This document shows, one piece after another, positions 16,125-22,510 of a DNA stretch of 23,329 bases. Source of the stretch: a virus. The number at the start of each line of letters is the position of its first letter. Position 1 is the first letter of the stretch. The position numbers were made by a program, and so were the translations under genes. The stretch spans positions 1 to 23,329 of IMG/VR virus record IMGVR_UViG_3300037189_001403; one strand, written 5' to 3'. The notes under the pieces are model-generated. The model was not told where the DNA came from. It made no database searches and was given only the letters and a program-made list of their open reading frames with translations.

Positions 16125-18479
16125 TTAAAAGTCTAGCTCTATCTTGTCATCGCTCTGAACAAACTCAACAACCTTTCCTAGTGCGTTTCTAAAAACCTTG
16201 GGACGTGCACCAAACTTATACTCTCCAAGAGAGTCAAGCCATCTGTAGAATCTGCTGTGAGATAACTTAAACCTGCCGTATGGGCCGTAGTCTGTGTAGT
16301 CCTCTATAAACTTGTGGTATATAGACTGACCCATAATATGAGTGTCTAGCTTAATGTGCTCATTGTCAATAGACGTGGACCACTCCCAGAAATCTGCCGA
16401 TGTCTCTGCAATAAACTTTCTAGTCTTCAGATTCATGAAGTCACACCTTACAAGGCCGTTAGACAAATAAAACTGTAGATTGCCTATCATGTAGTTGTCA
16501 AAGCAAGACCACTCGTCACGACTCCAACCAGAGAACAACATATGCCCAAACTCAGTCTCAGGTGTAAACATCTTTGAATAGTACTGCTTGAACTCTAGGT
16601 CCCACTTCCTCCTCTCAAACGAGTTGCCTGCACCCTTTATGGCGTAGTTAGTAGTAATGATGATCTTTGGTGAACTATCAAAAGGTATGTGTATCTCGTC
16701 CTTGTTCTTCTTCTCCAATGTAATTCCCTCTGTGATGACAGAGAACAATCGTTCAAAGTCAAAGTTCTTGCTTACGTCATCAAAGACAAGTGACTGAGTA
16801 TCAACCTGAACACGTTGGTATGGGAAAGACTTTTGAAAGCTAAATCCCTTGCCATCAATTGTCACCATCTTCTTGATGTAGCTGATAGATTTAACAAATA
16901 TTCCCTTGCCTGTTCCTCCCTCTGGGTTGTCGCTGATCACCTCATCGTTGAGTATCACAGCAGGGCAGTAGCTAGCTGGCTTGTAGCTGTGCATCAAGTA
17001 CCCTAACGTTGACTCCATTGACATTATCCTGTCCTTGCTCGAACCAGAAATGTTTGATATAAACTTTCTAAACTCACAATCATCATACGGAGTATGGTAA
17101 AAGACTCTGTTTATCTTCTGCTTTTCCCAAACATATCCATCTAAATACCTATAGTCAATCTTGTCGATAGAGTCCTTGGTTACTCTTACAGCGCAGTTTA
17201 AATAGTATAGGTAAGACTCCTCTATCGTGTCTACCATGAACACTGGTTCAATCTTTGCAACATAGTTAAGGAATGCCTCTTGGAAGAACTTGGTGTTGAT
17301 GGCGAAAAAATTATACACAGACATATCGCTGAACCCCATAAGATACTCCAACACAAAGTCCTTTATCATGTCCTCGTTGGTGTCGCTGATTATGTTGTCA
17401 ACCACCCTTACAAACACAAAGTTATTCGATCCATTGGGATAGTACTTGTAGAACCCATTGCCCTTTAGGTAGTCCCTAAATAGATGCGGTATAAGATCAA
17501 TCTTGCCCTTGCTACTCTTGGACCAGAACGTGTTGTATTCCTGAGTCTCAACCATTTGGTTTATTATGTCCCCATCAACGTCTGGATAGTATGTCTTAAC
17601 GTCATTGATTGGAACGCCCTTCTTGATGTCGTTCTTGATGGATGTTACCTTGTCAATGTCCTCGTAGAACTTAGTGGCGTGGTCTTTAACATTGCTGTAT
17701 GCAGACCAAATAATTGTCTGTATCTCTGATGCCATGTCACCGTCATCGTGAGACAACAAGCAGTCGAGTGCCTCGTCCTTAGATACGCCATACTGATTGA
17801 GTGCAGATGCAAAGATGAATAGATTATTGTTTCGCTGGCCCTGTACCATTCCGTACTTCTTTTTCCACCATAAGGTTAGCCTTCGAATAATCTCGTTCGT
17901 ATCATCTATACGTATCTTTGGCTTTTTACTAACAACCTCCTTGCTACTGCCCATCTCTACCCATGTGTCTGACAGCTCGTTTATGTATAGGTCTGGGTCG
18001 TAGCTCTCGTAGCAAACCCTTGAAACGTTCTTGCAAGACTTGTCAAACTCTTCGCAGTTGTAGTGTTTTTGTAGTGCCACAAAGTATTTCTTGTGGTTTG
18101 ACGCATCGCTAGGTATGCGTACCAATACCTTTATCCCATCTCCAGATGGTGACAAGAACACGCAGTAAGAATACTTGTCGTTGCATAGGTGTTCCTTCAT
18201 CTGAAACAAAGACTGATCGTCCTTGAATCCGTCAAAGTCTATGCATATAATTCCGCTGTGCTCGATGATAGCGTTGTCAGCCCTCCTAGAAAACTTTCCA
18301 GAAAATAAGATGGCAGGAAGGGTTTTCTTTATAGTGTTCCTCTTCTCCTTGTCTGTCTCTGACCTGACCATGTCTACAATACCTTTAGACGCACCAGACT
18401 TTATTCTGTCTATGGCAATGTCTAGGTCCCTATAGTATGGGGTGTTGGTGTCGTTTATTGATTTAAAGTATGTAATCAT
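16125..18479 (-). CDS. Bifunctional primase-helicase (BT4734/VirE-like primase, SF3-like ATPase)
   Basis: A 784-aa protein. Residues 1-170 match the BT4734/VirE N-terminal type, a primase-polymerase-like fold: IDFDGF (80-85), SPSGDGIKVLVRI (110-122) and the SRVCYESYDPDLYIN segment (153-167). Residues 205-260 look like a helical primase C-terminal linker. The C-terminal half is a D5-like superfamily 3 helicase: Walker A GGTGKG (521-526), Walker B LVFDD (564-568), sensor-1 IITTN (607-611) and a probable arginine finger in ERRK (622-625). Such fusions prime and unwind DNA at phage replication forks. This is the only primase in the window and no DNA polymerase is present, so polymerase must come from outside the window or the host. 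The following SF2 helicase gene is 10 nt away. Confidence 0.9.
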   Translation of the reverse strand: MITYFKSINDTNTPYYRDLDIAIDRIKSGASKGIVDMVRSETDKEKRNTIKKTLPAILFSGKFSRRADNAIIEHSGIICIDFDGFKDDQSLFQMKEHLCNDKYSYCVFLSPSGDGIKVLVRIPSDASNHKKYFVALQKHYNCEEFDKSCKNVSRVCYESYDPDLYINELSDTWVEMGSSKEVVSKKPKIRIDDTNEIIRRLTLWWKKKYGMVQGQRNNNLFIFASALNQYGVSKDEALDCLLSHDDGDMASEIQTIIWSAYSNVKDHATKFYEDIDKVTSIKNDIKKGVPINDVKTYYPDVDGDIINQMVETQEYNTFWSKSSKGKIDLIPHLFRDYLKGNGFYKYYPNGSNNFVFVRVVDNIISDTNEDMIKDFVLEYLMGFSDMSVYNFFAINTKFFQEAFLNYVAKIEPVFMVDTIEESYLYYLNCAVRVTKDSIDKIDYRYLDGYVWEKQKINRVFYHTPYDDCEFRKFISNISGSSKDRIMSMESTLGYLMHSYKPASYCPAVILNDEVISDNPEGGTGKGIFVKSISYIKKMVTIDGKGFSFQKSFPYQRVQVDTQSLVFDDVSKNFDFERLFSVITEGITLEKKNKDEIHIPFDSSPKIIITTNYAIKGAGNSFERRKWDLEFKQYYSKMFTPETEFGHMLFSGWSRDEWSCFDNYMIGNLQFYLSNGLVRCDFMNLKTRKFIAETSADFWEWSTSIDNEHIKLDTHIMGQSIYHKFIEDYTDYGPYGRFKLSHSRFYRWLDSLGEYKFGARPKVFRNALGKVVEFVQSDDKIELDF

Positions 18480-18495
18480 GGTTATAAGTGTGTGC

Positions 18496-18714
18496 TTAGT
18501 CTTGGTTGTAACTCTTAAGTTTCTCGATGTATATAACAGCGTCCATCAGCTCCTCTTGTAGGTGGTTGAGCCACTGAATTTCAGACAAATCCTTTCGGTC
18601 CATCGTTGTGTTGTACTTGGCAATGCCTATGCTGGATCTTTGTTTTATTTTTGAGACCACACGATCTACTACACTGTCGATTACTATGTCGGCAGTGGAT
18701 GTTGAATTCCACAT
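18496..18714 (-). CDS. Small MazG-like / DUF5664-like protein
   Basis: A 72-aa helical protein with the block RSSIGIAKYNTTMDR followed by WLNHLQEELMDAVIYIEKL. The G-x-x-KY-x-x-x-M and H-x-x-EEL-x-DA-x-Y patterns resemble small phage proteins related to MazG-type or dATP/dGTP pyrophosphohydrolases, whose EE and D residues bind magnesium. It is shorter than full-length MazG, so it may be a single-helix-pair version that works as an oligomer. It lies 16 nt upstream of the primase-helicase gene and just after a terminator, so it may open a separate transcription unit, though I see no clear promoter. Confidence 0.6.
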   Translation of the reverse strand: MWNSTSTADIVIDSVVDRVVSKIKQRSSIGIAKYNTTMDRKDLSEIQWLNHLQEELMDAVIYIEKLKSYNQD

Positions 18715-18734
18715 AATATAATTAATTAAATTTT

Positions 18735-18768
18735 AAAAAAAAACGTGCACTAGCCATACCTATGCACG
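18735..18768 (-). terminator. Rho-independent terminator
   Basis: Read on the minus strand, CGTGCATAG, loop GTATGG, CTA-G-TGCACG forms a stem of six G/C-rich pairs (18768-18763 with 18749-18744). Three more pairs extend it, with a single bulged G. Nine T residues follow directly (18743-18735). It ends transcripts of the small-gene cluster above 18825 and separates them from the MazG-like/primase/helicase set. It is the clearest terminator in the window. Confidence 0.85.
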
Positions 18769-18824
18769 CAGATGTTTTACCTTATATGGGGGTTAACCAC
18801 AGACATCAAACTGTAAACATGAAA

Positions 18825-19166
18825 CTATGCTAATGTCAATAAGTACAATGTCTCGTTAATTAAACCAATCATTTCATCCATGATATTTTGCAAGTCTGAA
18901 GGATAGTTCTTTCTTTCTGATTCAACAAGTGATTGCATTTTTTTCATGTGATCTACTGAATCCTCTTTCTTGGTTTCAGGAATAGTAATTTGAACACGTT
19001 TGTTTCTTCCAAAATATTTTTCAGTAAATGAATCAGTCAAGTCTAGTATACCATCGTAATATTCATTCAATGCCTTGTGTTCTGCGTAAGACGTTGTGTC
19101 TAAATGTTGTAGGTGCATTGCATCTCTAGATGCAAACAACATACCTATAAATTTTCCTGTTTCCAT
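18825..19166 (-). CDS. DUF5856-like protein (ferritin-like helical bundle)
   Basis: A 113-aa helical protein. The block SRDAMHLQHL (13-22), then SYAEHKALNEYYDGILDLTDSF, matches what I recall of the DUF5856 family of phages and Bacteroidetes, whose His/Glu pattern suggests a ferritin/Dps-like four-helix fold. H18, H21, H29 and E33 are candidate metal ligands. Function is not established; metal binding is inference. The gene is followed by the terminator at 18735-18768 and preceded by an A/T-rich gap holding a possible -7 box. It starts METGKFIG after an A-rich leader. Confidence 0.72.
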   Translation of the reverse strand: METGKFIGMLFASRDAMHLQHLDTTSYAEHKALNEYYDGILDLTDSFTEKYFGRNKRVQITIPETKKEDSVDHMKKMQSLVESERKNYPSDLQNIMDEMIGLINETLYLLTLA

Positions 19167-19177
19167 ATTTTTTTTTA

Positions 19178-19185
19178 CAAAGTTA
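19178..19185 (-). promoter_or_regulatory. Possible -7 box (TAACTTTG) upstream of DUF5856-like gene
   Basis: TAACTTTG fits the TAnnTTTG -7 consensus and ends 11 nt before the ATG at 19166. No TTTG or TTG is present 19 nt further upstream, so only half of the promoter is visible, and the leader would be very short. Confidence 0.3.
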
Positions 19186-19212
19186 ATACATTTTTTAACG
19201 ATATGTTACACT

Positions 19213-19431
19213 TTATTTTAGATATACATTGTTATCGTTTAATATCTCAAAAAATTTTTCACGAATTTTGTCTGCCATCTCCCACTCTTTTTCTGACAGC
19301 TCTCCGTACTTGCATATACTTCTAAGCTCCTGAGATATTTCCCATAGAGCATTAAACATTTTACTGCCTTGTGTGGCCATTTCATAATCATCCTGATCAT
19401 CAGGTAAATTGAATTCAAGTGTTGCTTTCAT
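19213..19431 (-). CDS. Hypothetical small phage protein (72 aa)
   Basis: The product begins MKATLEFNLPDDQDDYEMA, a start I associate with a common family of small uncharacterised phage proteins. The rest is helical and amphipathic (KMFNALWEISQELRSICKYG, then EKEWEMADKIREKFFEIL), with no catalytic motif. It lies in the cluster of small genes between the tRNA-like gene and the terminator, 30 nt after the previous gene. Its function is unknown. Confidence 0.7.
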   Translation of the reverse strand: MKATLEFNLPDDQDDYEMATQGSKMFNALWEISQELRSICKYGELSEKEWEMADKIREKFFEILNDNNVYLK

Positions 19432-19461
19432 ATCATTTCTATTTTATTAATGGGGCAACTT

Positions 19462-19680
19462 TTACCCCTTATTATTAATTGATTTGTTAAAGGTTTCGTT
19501 GTAGTATTGTTCTGCATCAGTTGGATTTCTTTCTATTATTGATAACTTACAATCGTACCAAGTTTTTATAATCTGATCCTTTTCCATCTCTTTGGCTTTT
19601 TCAATAATTTCTTGTACCCATTTAGGGGGTTCATTCAAAGTTAATTCTTCAATCAACCACTCTACTGCTGTTTGTTTCAT
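19462..19680 (-). CDS. MKQTAVEWL-family small protein, intact copy (72 aa)
   Basis: I choose ATG 19680 (MKQTAVEWLIEELTLN) over the longer open frame reaching 19776. The MKQTAVEWL start is shared with the neighbouring truncated copy, and the extra upstream residues are low-complexity and encoded by an A/T-rich gap. The protein is helical, with a central IIEKAKEMEKDQII segment and a C-terminal DAEQYYNETFNKS, features of a small-protein family frequent in Bacteroidetes phages and of unknown function. The 30-nt stretch covering its start codon recurs exactly at 19796-19825, and a 21-nt stretch encoding AKEMEK recurs at 19892-19912 in the 71-aa gene. The cluster therefore arose by duplication. Confidence 0.75.
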   Translation of the reverse strand: MKQTAVEWLIEELTLNEPPKWVQEIIEKAKEMEKDQIIKTWYDCKLSIIERNPTDAEQYYNETFNKSINNKG

Positions 19681-19683
19681 ATT
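19654..19683. repeat. 30-bp direct repeat, copy 1
   Basis: Identical over 30 nt to 19796-19825. It covers the first codons (MKQTAVEWL) of the 72-aa gene and the 3 bases upstream of its ATG. Confidence 0.9.
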
Positions 19684-19730
19684 AATTATTATTAAAGTAG
19701 CCAAATGTTCCTTAAAAAAGCACTTTTGGC

Positions 19731-19739
19731 TGTGGATAA
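19731..19739 (-). promoter_or_regulatory. DnaA-box-like 9-mer (TTATCCACA)
   Basis: A perfect match to the bacterial DnaA box consensus lies in the A/T-rich gap 19684-19762 between the intact and truncated EWL-family copies. Directly beside it (19741-19753) is a short CGG-T7-CCG inverted repeat. A single 9-mer can occur by chance, and I did not find a cluster, so an origin role is only a possibility. Confidence 0.3.
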
Positions 19740-19762
19740 TCGGTTTTTTTCCGTTTATATAC

Positions 19763-19822
19763 TTAAAATTTGTCAAGTTTTATAAACTCTTGTTCCAACC
19801 ACTCTACTGCTGTTTGTTTCAT
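19763..19822 (-). pseudogene. Truncated MKQTAVEWL-family copy (19 aa)
   Basis: ATG 19822 opens MKQTAVEWLEQEFIKLDKF and stops at TAA 19765-19763. The first nine residues equal those of the intact copy downstream, and the DNA is identical over 30 nt. The open frame then ends, where family members normally continue for 50 or more residues. Its ATG overlaps the TGA of the preceding 71-aa gene (ATGA), so it is probably still translated. Reading it as a duplication remnant is the simplest interpretation; a short leader peptide is the alternative. Confidence 0.6.
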
Positions 19823-19825
19823 ATT
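19796..19825. repeat. 30-bp direct repeat, copy 2
   Basis: Identical to 19654-19683. It covers the start of the 19-aa truncated copy and the last codon of the 71-aa gene. Confidence 0.9.
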
Positions 19826-20034
19826 TCTTTGGTGTTTTTAAATCTAAATCTACCTGCTTGAATGGGTGACTCCCAAGTTACTTTGTTTGATTCCTTTTCC
19901 ATCTCTTTGGCTGTTTGTTTTGTAGGATTGGATGGCTCCTTAAATTTCTCAAATGCCGTCAACAATTCCTCTACTGTTACTAAGTCTTTGTCTTTGGTCC
20001 AGTTATACAACCATTCTATCGTGTCTTTTTTCAT
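19819..20034 (-). CDS. EWL-family small protein, diverged copy (71 aa)
   Basis: I choose ATG 20034 (MKKDTIEWLYNWTKDKD) instead of the longer open frame. This ATG overlaps the TGA of the 121-aa gene as ATGA, and the N-terminus aligns with the MKQTAVEWL copies. The middle has TAKEMEKESN, sharing AKEMEK with the intact copy through a 21-nt identical stretch. The end is basic (AGRFRFKNTKEI). No function is known. Three consecutive genes with the same N-terminal pattern indicate tandem expansion. Confidence 0.7.
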   Translation of the reverse strand: MKKDTIEWLYNWTKDKDLVTVEELLTAFEKFKEPSNPTKQTAKEMEKESNKVTWESPIQAGRFRFKNTKEI

Positions 20035-20396
20035 CTTAATAAGTTTAATATTTCCATTCGTTCCTCCAGCGTTAACTTCTTTGGCAACACATACTCTTCT
20101 TTGTTTTCTAACCTGCATCTCTCTACGTGCTCCCATAATGACTGATCGTCATAACAAATAGGTTTTCCGTCATTAGTGGCTTGATCATCTGCACCATCAG
20201 GATATCTGTCGTATAGATACCATGAGATCCATTCCTCACCATCTTTGCCAAAGTATACACTCAACATCGTTGTAATTACGTGAGCAGAGTCATCGGTAAA
20301 GTTAACCAAGTCCAAGCCTAAGCTGTATAAATCGTTGAGTTTTTTTTCTTGATCCCTTAGCTTGTCTAAAATGTATATAAATACTTCCTGTGTCAT
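20031..20396 (-). CDS. Hypothetical phage protein (121 aa)
   Basis: A mostly helical N-terminus (FIYILDKLRDQEKKLNDLY) is followed by an acidic, aromatic centre (YFGKDGEEWISWYLYDRYPDG, about 69-88) and a charged C-terminus. The ISWYLYDR-type centre recurs in small uncharacterised phage proteins as I recall them, but no biochemical role is known to me. ATGA overlaps link it to both neighbours: its ATG to the stop of the 131-aa gene and its TGA to the start of the 71-aa gene. The three are therefore translated from one message. Confidence 0.68.
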   Translation of the reverse strand: MTQEVFIYILDKLRDQEKKLNDLYSLGLDLVNFTDDSAHVITTMLSVYFGKDGEEWISWYLYDRYPDGADDQATNDGKPICYDDQSLWEHVERCRLENKEEYVLPKKLTLEERMEILNLLR

Positions 20397-20788
20397 TTGT
20401 CCAGTTTTTTAAGTAATAAACTTGACCTGTAGTCTATCTCTTTCCTAATTAAATCAAGTTGCCAATCAGGACCACCGTAATCAAGTACGGCCTCTAGGTA
20501 GTCATCGTCCATATCGCATATCGCAATCCAAGATAATGGCTGATCGCCATCCTTTCCACGACTGCCCCTTGTGGCGTGCTTTCTCACAATCATAAAATCA
20601 TCGTCTGTGTATAGTGTAAATAATTTTATCTTTCTCATGTCTTTTGCACCATACCTTAGATAGGCTGTACCTCCATCAACCACAGCATTGTTTGGGCATT
20701 CGCATGCTACATAATCATGCCTGTGATGACTTACTATTGTATTGTTGCACTCAAGGCATGTGACTGAGTTATATACTATTTGTTTCAT
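20393..20788 (-). CDS. DUF7695-like zinc-ribbon protein (131 aa)
   Basis: The N-terminus carries CLEC (11-14), HHRHD (21-25) and CEC (29-31), then VDGGTAYLRYGAKD. This is a likely zinc-binding CxxC / H-rich / CxC knuckle joined to a DGG-x-x-YLR-x-G block. The pattern matches what I recall of phage DUF7695 proteins. The C-terminal half is acidic (DMDDDYLEAVLD) and ends in a basic helix. Zinc binding is inferred from the motif; the target is unknown. It is the first gene after the tRNA-like element on the minus strand and overlaps the next gene by 4 nt. Confidence 0.65.
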   Translation of the reverse strand: MKQIVYNSVTCLECNNTIVSHHRHDYVACECPNNAVVDGGTAYLRYGAKDMRKIKLFTLYTDDDFMIVRKHATRGSRGKDGDQPLSWIAICDMDDDYLEAVLDYGGPDWQLDLIRKEIDYRSSLLLKKLDK

Positions 20789-20810
20789 TGTTCTTGTTTT
20801 TAAAGTTAGT

Positions 20811-20894
20811 AGTCAGGACAGGATTCGAACCTGTACTAAACCTGGTATACACCATATTAAATTAGGAACGTGTTACCAATTACACCACCTGACT
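20811..20894 (-). tRNA. tRNA-like gene with abnormal anticodon region
   Basis: Read on the minus strand, a 7-bp acceptor stem is perfect (AGTCAGG 20894-20888 with CCTGACT 20817-20811). The D arm is good (GTGT, loop AATTGGTA, ACAC). The T arm is perfect (ACAGG, TTCGAAT, CCTGT). Total length is 84 nt, with no encoded CCA. The 34 nt between D and T arms do not form a normal 5-bp stem and 7-nt loop. Instead I see a small hairpin (TGGT-GTAT-ACCA, 20854-20843) and weak CC/GG pairing around it. I therefore give no amino acid. It may be a type II tRNA with a poor anticodon stem, a tRNA with an insertion of about 12 nt in the anticodon loop, or a decayed or decoy tRNA. Confidence 0.75.
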
Positions 20895-20930
20895 ATATTA
20901 GGGGAGACTAGCCCCCCCCAATTAATTTAA

Positions 20931-21239
20931 TTAGAATGGGAGGTCCTCCTCCTTTTTATCTTCGACCTCTCCTGATGGATCGATCCTCCATGCCTCCAAA
21001 TTATTGAAGTACCTGCCGTTGTACTCACGACCACGAATGTCAAACGACACCTCGACAGACTGATTAACAGAAAACTTGTCCAACACGTCAACGTTCTTCT
21101 GCGTTAGCTGAAACGCTATGTCCTGTGGATAATTCTCGTGAGGAACGTTCAACACGAACTCTCTCTTTGTAAACTTGTCGCTTACCTGCACCGATGGGTT
21201 TATAACTTTCAAAACCCCCTTCATTTTAAAACTGCTCAT
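20931..21239 (-). CDS. DUF3127-like OB-fold single-strand DNA-binding protein
   Basis: A 102-aa protein. The core (GVLKVINPSVQVSDKFTKREF, then VSFDIRGREYNGRYFNNLEAWRI) matches the DUF3127 pattern common in Bacteroidetes, an OB-fold SSB-like family, with REYNGRYFNNLEAWRI as its clearest block. The C-terminus is acidic and ends EEDLPF, closely like the D-D-D-x-PF tip that bacterial SSB uses to dock helicases and nucleases. I infer that it coats single-stranded DNA during phage replication and recruits partners. Its ATG overlaps the stop of the nuclease gene (ATGA), fitting a recombination cassette. Confidence 0.85.
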   Translation of the reverse strand: MSSFKMKGVLKVINPSVQVSDKFTKREFVLNVPHENYPQDIAFQLTQKNVDVLDKFSVNQSVEVSFDIRGREYNGRYFNNLEAWRIDPSGEVEDKKEEDLPF

Positions 21240-22021
21240 TTGTTTTTGTTATTTAGATAATTAAAATACACTCTTGAATACTTGTCTGCCTTGTCTAACT
21301 GCGAGTCCATCCAAACAATGTCATCGTCAGTGAGCTCTACGTTCACAATCGTCACCCTTAGCTCGTCTGGAAGGTCGTCCATGTAGTGAAGGCTGTCGCT
21401 CTCGTTGTCTGGGATCAACTCCTCTGGAGTGTTCGACAATACAAATGCTACCTCGCCTGTCCTCCAGTCATCGCCAGTCATCTTGCACAGCATGTATAGA
21501 TAGTGCTTGATCTGCCAGTCATATCCAGCATCCTTAGACTTATGGAATGCCTTGTACACAGTCTTTGGCATTGTCTTCTTAGACCATGGGCTCTTGATGT
21601 CAATGACCTTCTTAAGGACAGGGTCAACAATGTCAGGGTGCCCAACAGATATTCCATGCGACAGCTCATAGAAGTCGTCAAACTCAGCCTGCTTGTGGTA
21701 CTTAGTGAAGAATAGCCTGTTGTACACCTCTATAGACTCGTCCTCAACGTTGGTGCCCTTGGTCATCTCCCTAGTGCTGACGTGTGTCTTGTAGTCGTAC
21801 ACCATCTCATCAACAATGTTCTCGACAAATGTCTTTGCACCGACACTAAGCTCGTCAGACATCTCAGCCTTCTTCTCAAGCTCATCACGATCCTCTGCCT
21901 GTTTGTCTGTTAGCTTTATCTTGGACTTCAACTTTGCAAGTGTCTCAGCTTGCTTGTCTGTGAGCCCACCCTTTCTACCAAGAAATAAAGGTGAGCAGCT
22001 TGATGACCTAACCCTAATCAT
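21236..22021 (-). CDS. PD-(D/E)XK nuclease (RecB/Cas4/YqaJ-like exonuclease)
   Basis: A 261-aa protein. The N-terminal part is helical and charged, with two short repeats of LTDKQAE (20-26 and 37-43). The catalytic core shows Glu93/Glu95 (VEDE), VGHPDIVD (126-133) with Asp130, the strand VIDIKSPWS (139-147) with Asp141 and Lys143, and a Q-x-x-x-Y motif at Gln170-Tyr174. This set is typical of RecB-family nucleases such as phage YqaJ-type and Cas4-like exonucleases. It would resect DNA ends for recombination. The gene overlaps the upstream OB/HTH-like gene by 8 nt and the SSB-like gene by 4 nt, so the three form a unit. Confidence 0.88.
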   Translation of the reverse strand: MIRVRSSSCSPLFLGRKGGLTDKQAETLAKLKSKIKLTDKQAEDRDELEKKAEMSDELSVGAKTFVENIVDEMVYDYKTHVSTREMTKGTNVEDESIEVYNRLFFTKYHKQAEFDDFYELSHGISVGHPDIVDPVLKKVIDIKSPWSKKTMPKTVYKAFHKSKDAGYDWQIKHYLYMLCKMTGDDWRTGEVAFVLSNTPEELIPDNESDSLHYMDDLPDELRVTIVNVELTDDDIVWMDSQLDKADKYSRVYFNYLNNKNK

Positions 22022-22493
22022 TGGTCAACATTTTTAATTGATCATCGCTTAACTTGTACTGCTTCTGGATCTTGTCAACGGTCGTCCTGCCACTAGTCAC
22101 AGCGTCAATGGCCTTGGCAAGTTGCTCCTCTGTTAGTGATGGTAGCTCCTTCTTAGGGATTGGACGTGTGCTGAACCTTAGTGCGTCCACAAGTCCTTGC
22201 GGTGACTTGACCTTCTCAGTCGTTAGAACAATCTCCTTGCCCATGTAGTCCTCAGGGTCAAATGAGTTGAAGAATGTCTCCAACCTCTTAAAGTTTGATC
22301 GATTGCATACCATTGCCTTGTCAAACTCCTTAAGCTTGATGAAGACCTTGTCCTCCTTGCCCATCTCACCCACAAAGGTGTCTTGATATATACTCTCGAT
22401 AGTGACAGTACGTGGTACGTACTTGCCATCGACCTCCAAGTCCCATGCTCCGATGTACTTGTTGTCTTTCATTAGATTTCTCCAGTGTGCCAT
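22014..22493 (-). CDS. Putative OB-fold/HTH recombination-associated protein (159 aa)
   Basis: The N-terminus MAHWRNLMKDNKYIGAWDL and the block MVCNRSNFKRLETFF match a family often seen next to phage exonucleases and SSB genes. The central beta-rich part (about 15-115) is compatible with an OB fold. Residues 118-159 (LTEEQLAKAIDAVTSGRTT onward) look like a small helical or HTH domain. The family has no settled name that I can give. From its place before the nuclease I infer ssDNA or junction binding, perhaps an annealing or loading role. No RecT, Erf or Red-beta gene is present in the window, so this protein is the best local candidate for that job. Confidence 0.6.
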   Translation of the reverse strand: MAHWRNLMKDNKYIGAWDLEVDGKYVPRTVTIESIYQDTFVGEMGKEDKVFIKLKEFDKAMVCNRSNFKRLETFFNSFDPEDYMGKEIVLTTEKVKSPQGLVDALRFSTRPIPKKELPSLTEEQLAKAIDAVTSGRTTVDKIQKQYKLSDDQLKMLTND

Positions 22494-22510
22494 ATATTTA
22501 ATTTAATTGA

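Noticed and set aside
19452-19468. GGGG/CCCC hairpin around the stop codon of the 72-aa EWL gene as a terminator
   Set aside because: The stem is only 4 bp and no T-run follows on the minus strand; another small gene starts just downstream.
19681-19776. N-terminal extension of the 72-aa EWL protein to ATG 19776
   Set aside because: The MKQTAVEWL start is shared by the duplicate copy, and the extension covers an A/T-rich gap with inverted repeats and a DnaA-like 9-mer.
20035-20136. N-terminal extension of the 71-aa EWL protein to ATG 20136
   Set aside because: It would overlap the 121-aa gene by about 100 nt, whereas ATG 20034 gives the ATGA overlap seen across this operon and aligns with its paralogues.
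20811-20894. Assigning the tRNA-like gene as an ochre suppressor (anticodon TTA) or Tyr (GTA)
   Set aside because: Neither candidate triplet sits in a loop closed by a 5-bp stem, and no gene here shows stop-codon reassignment.
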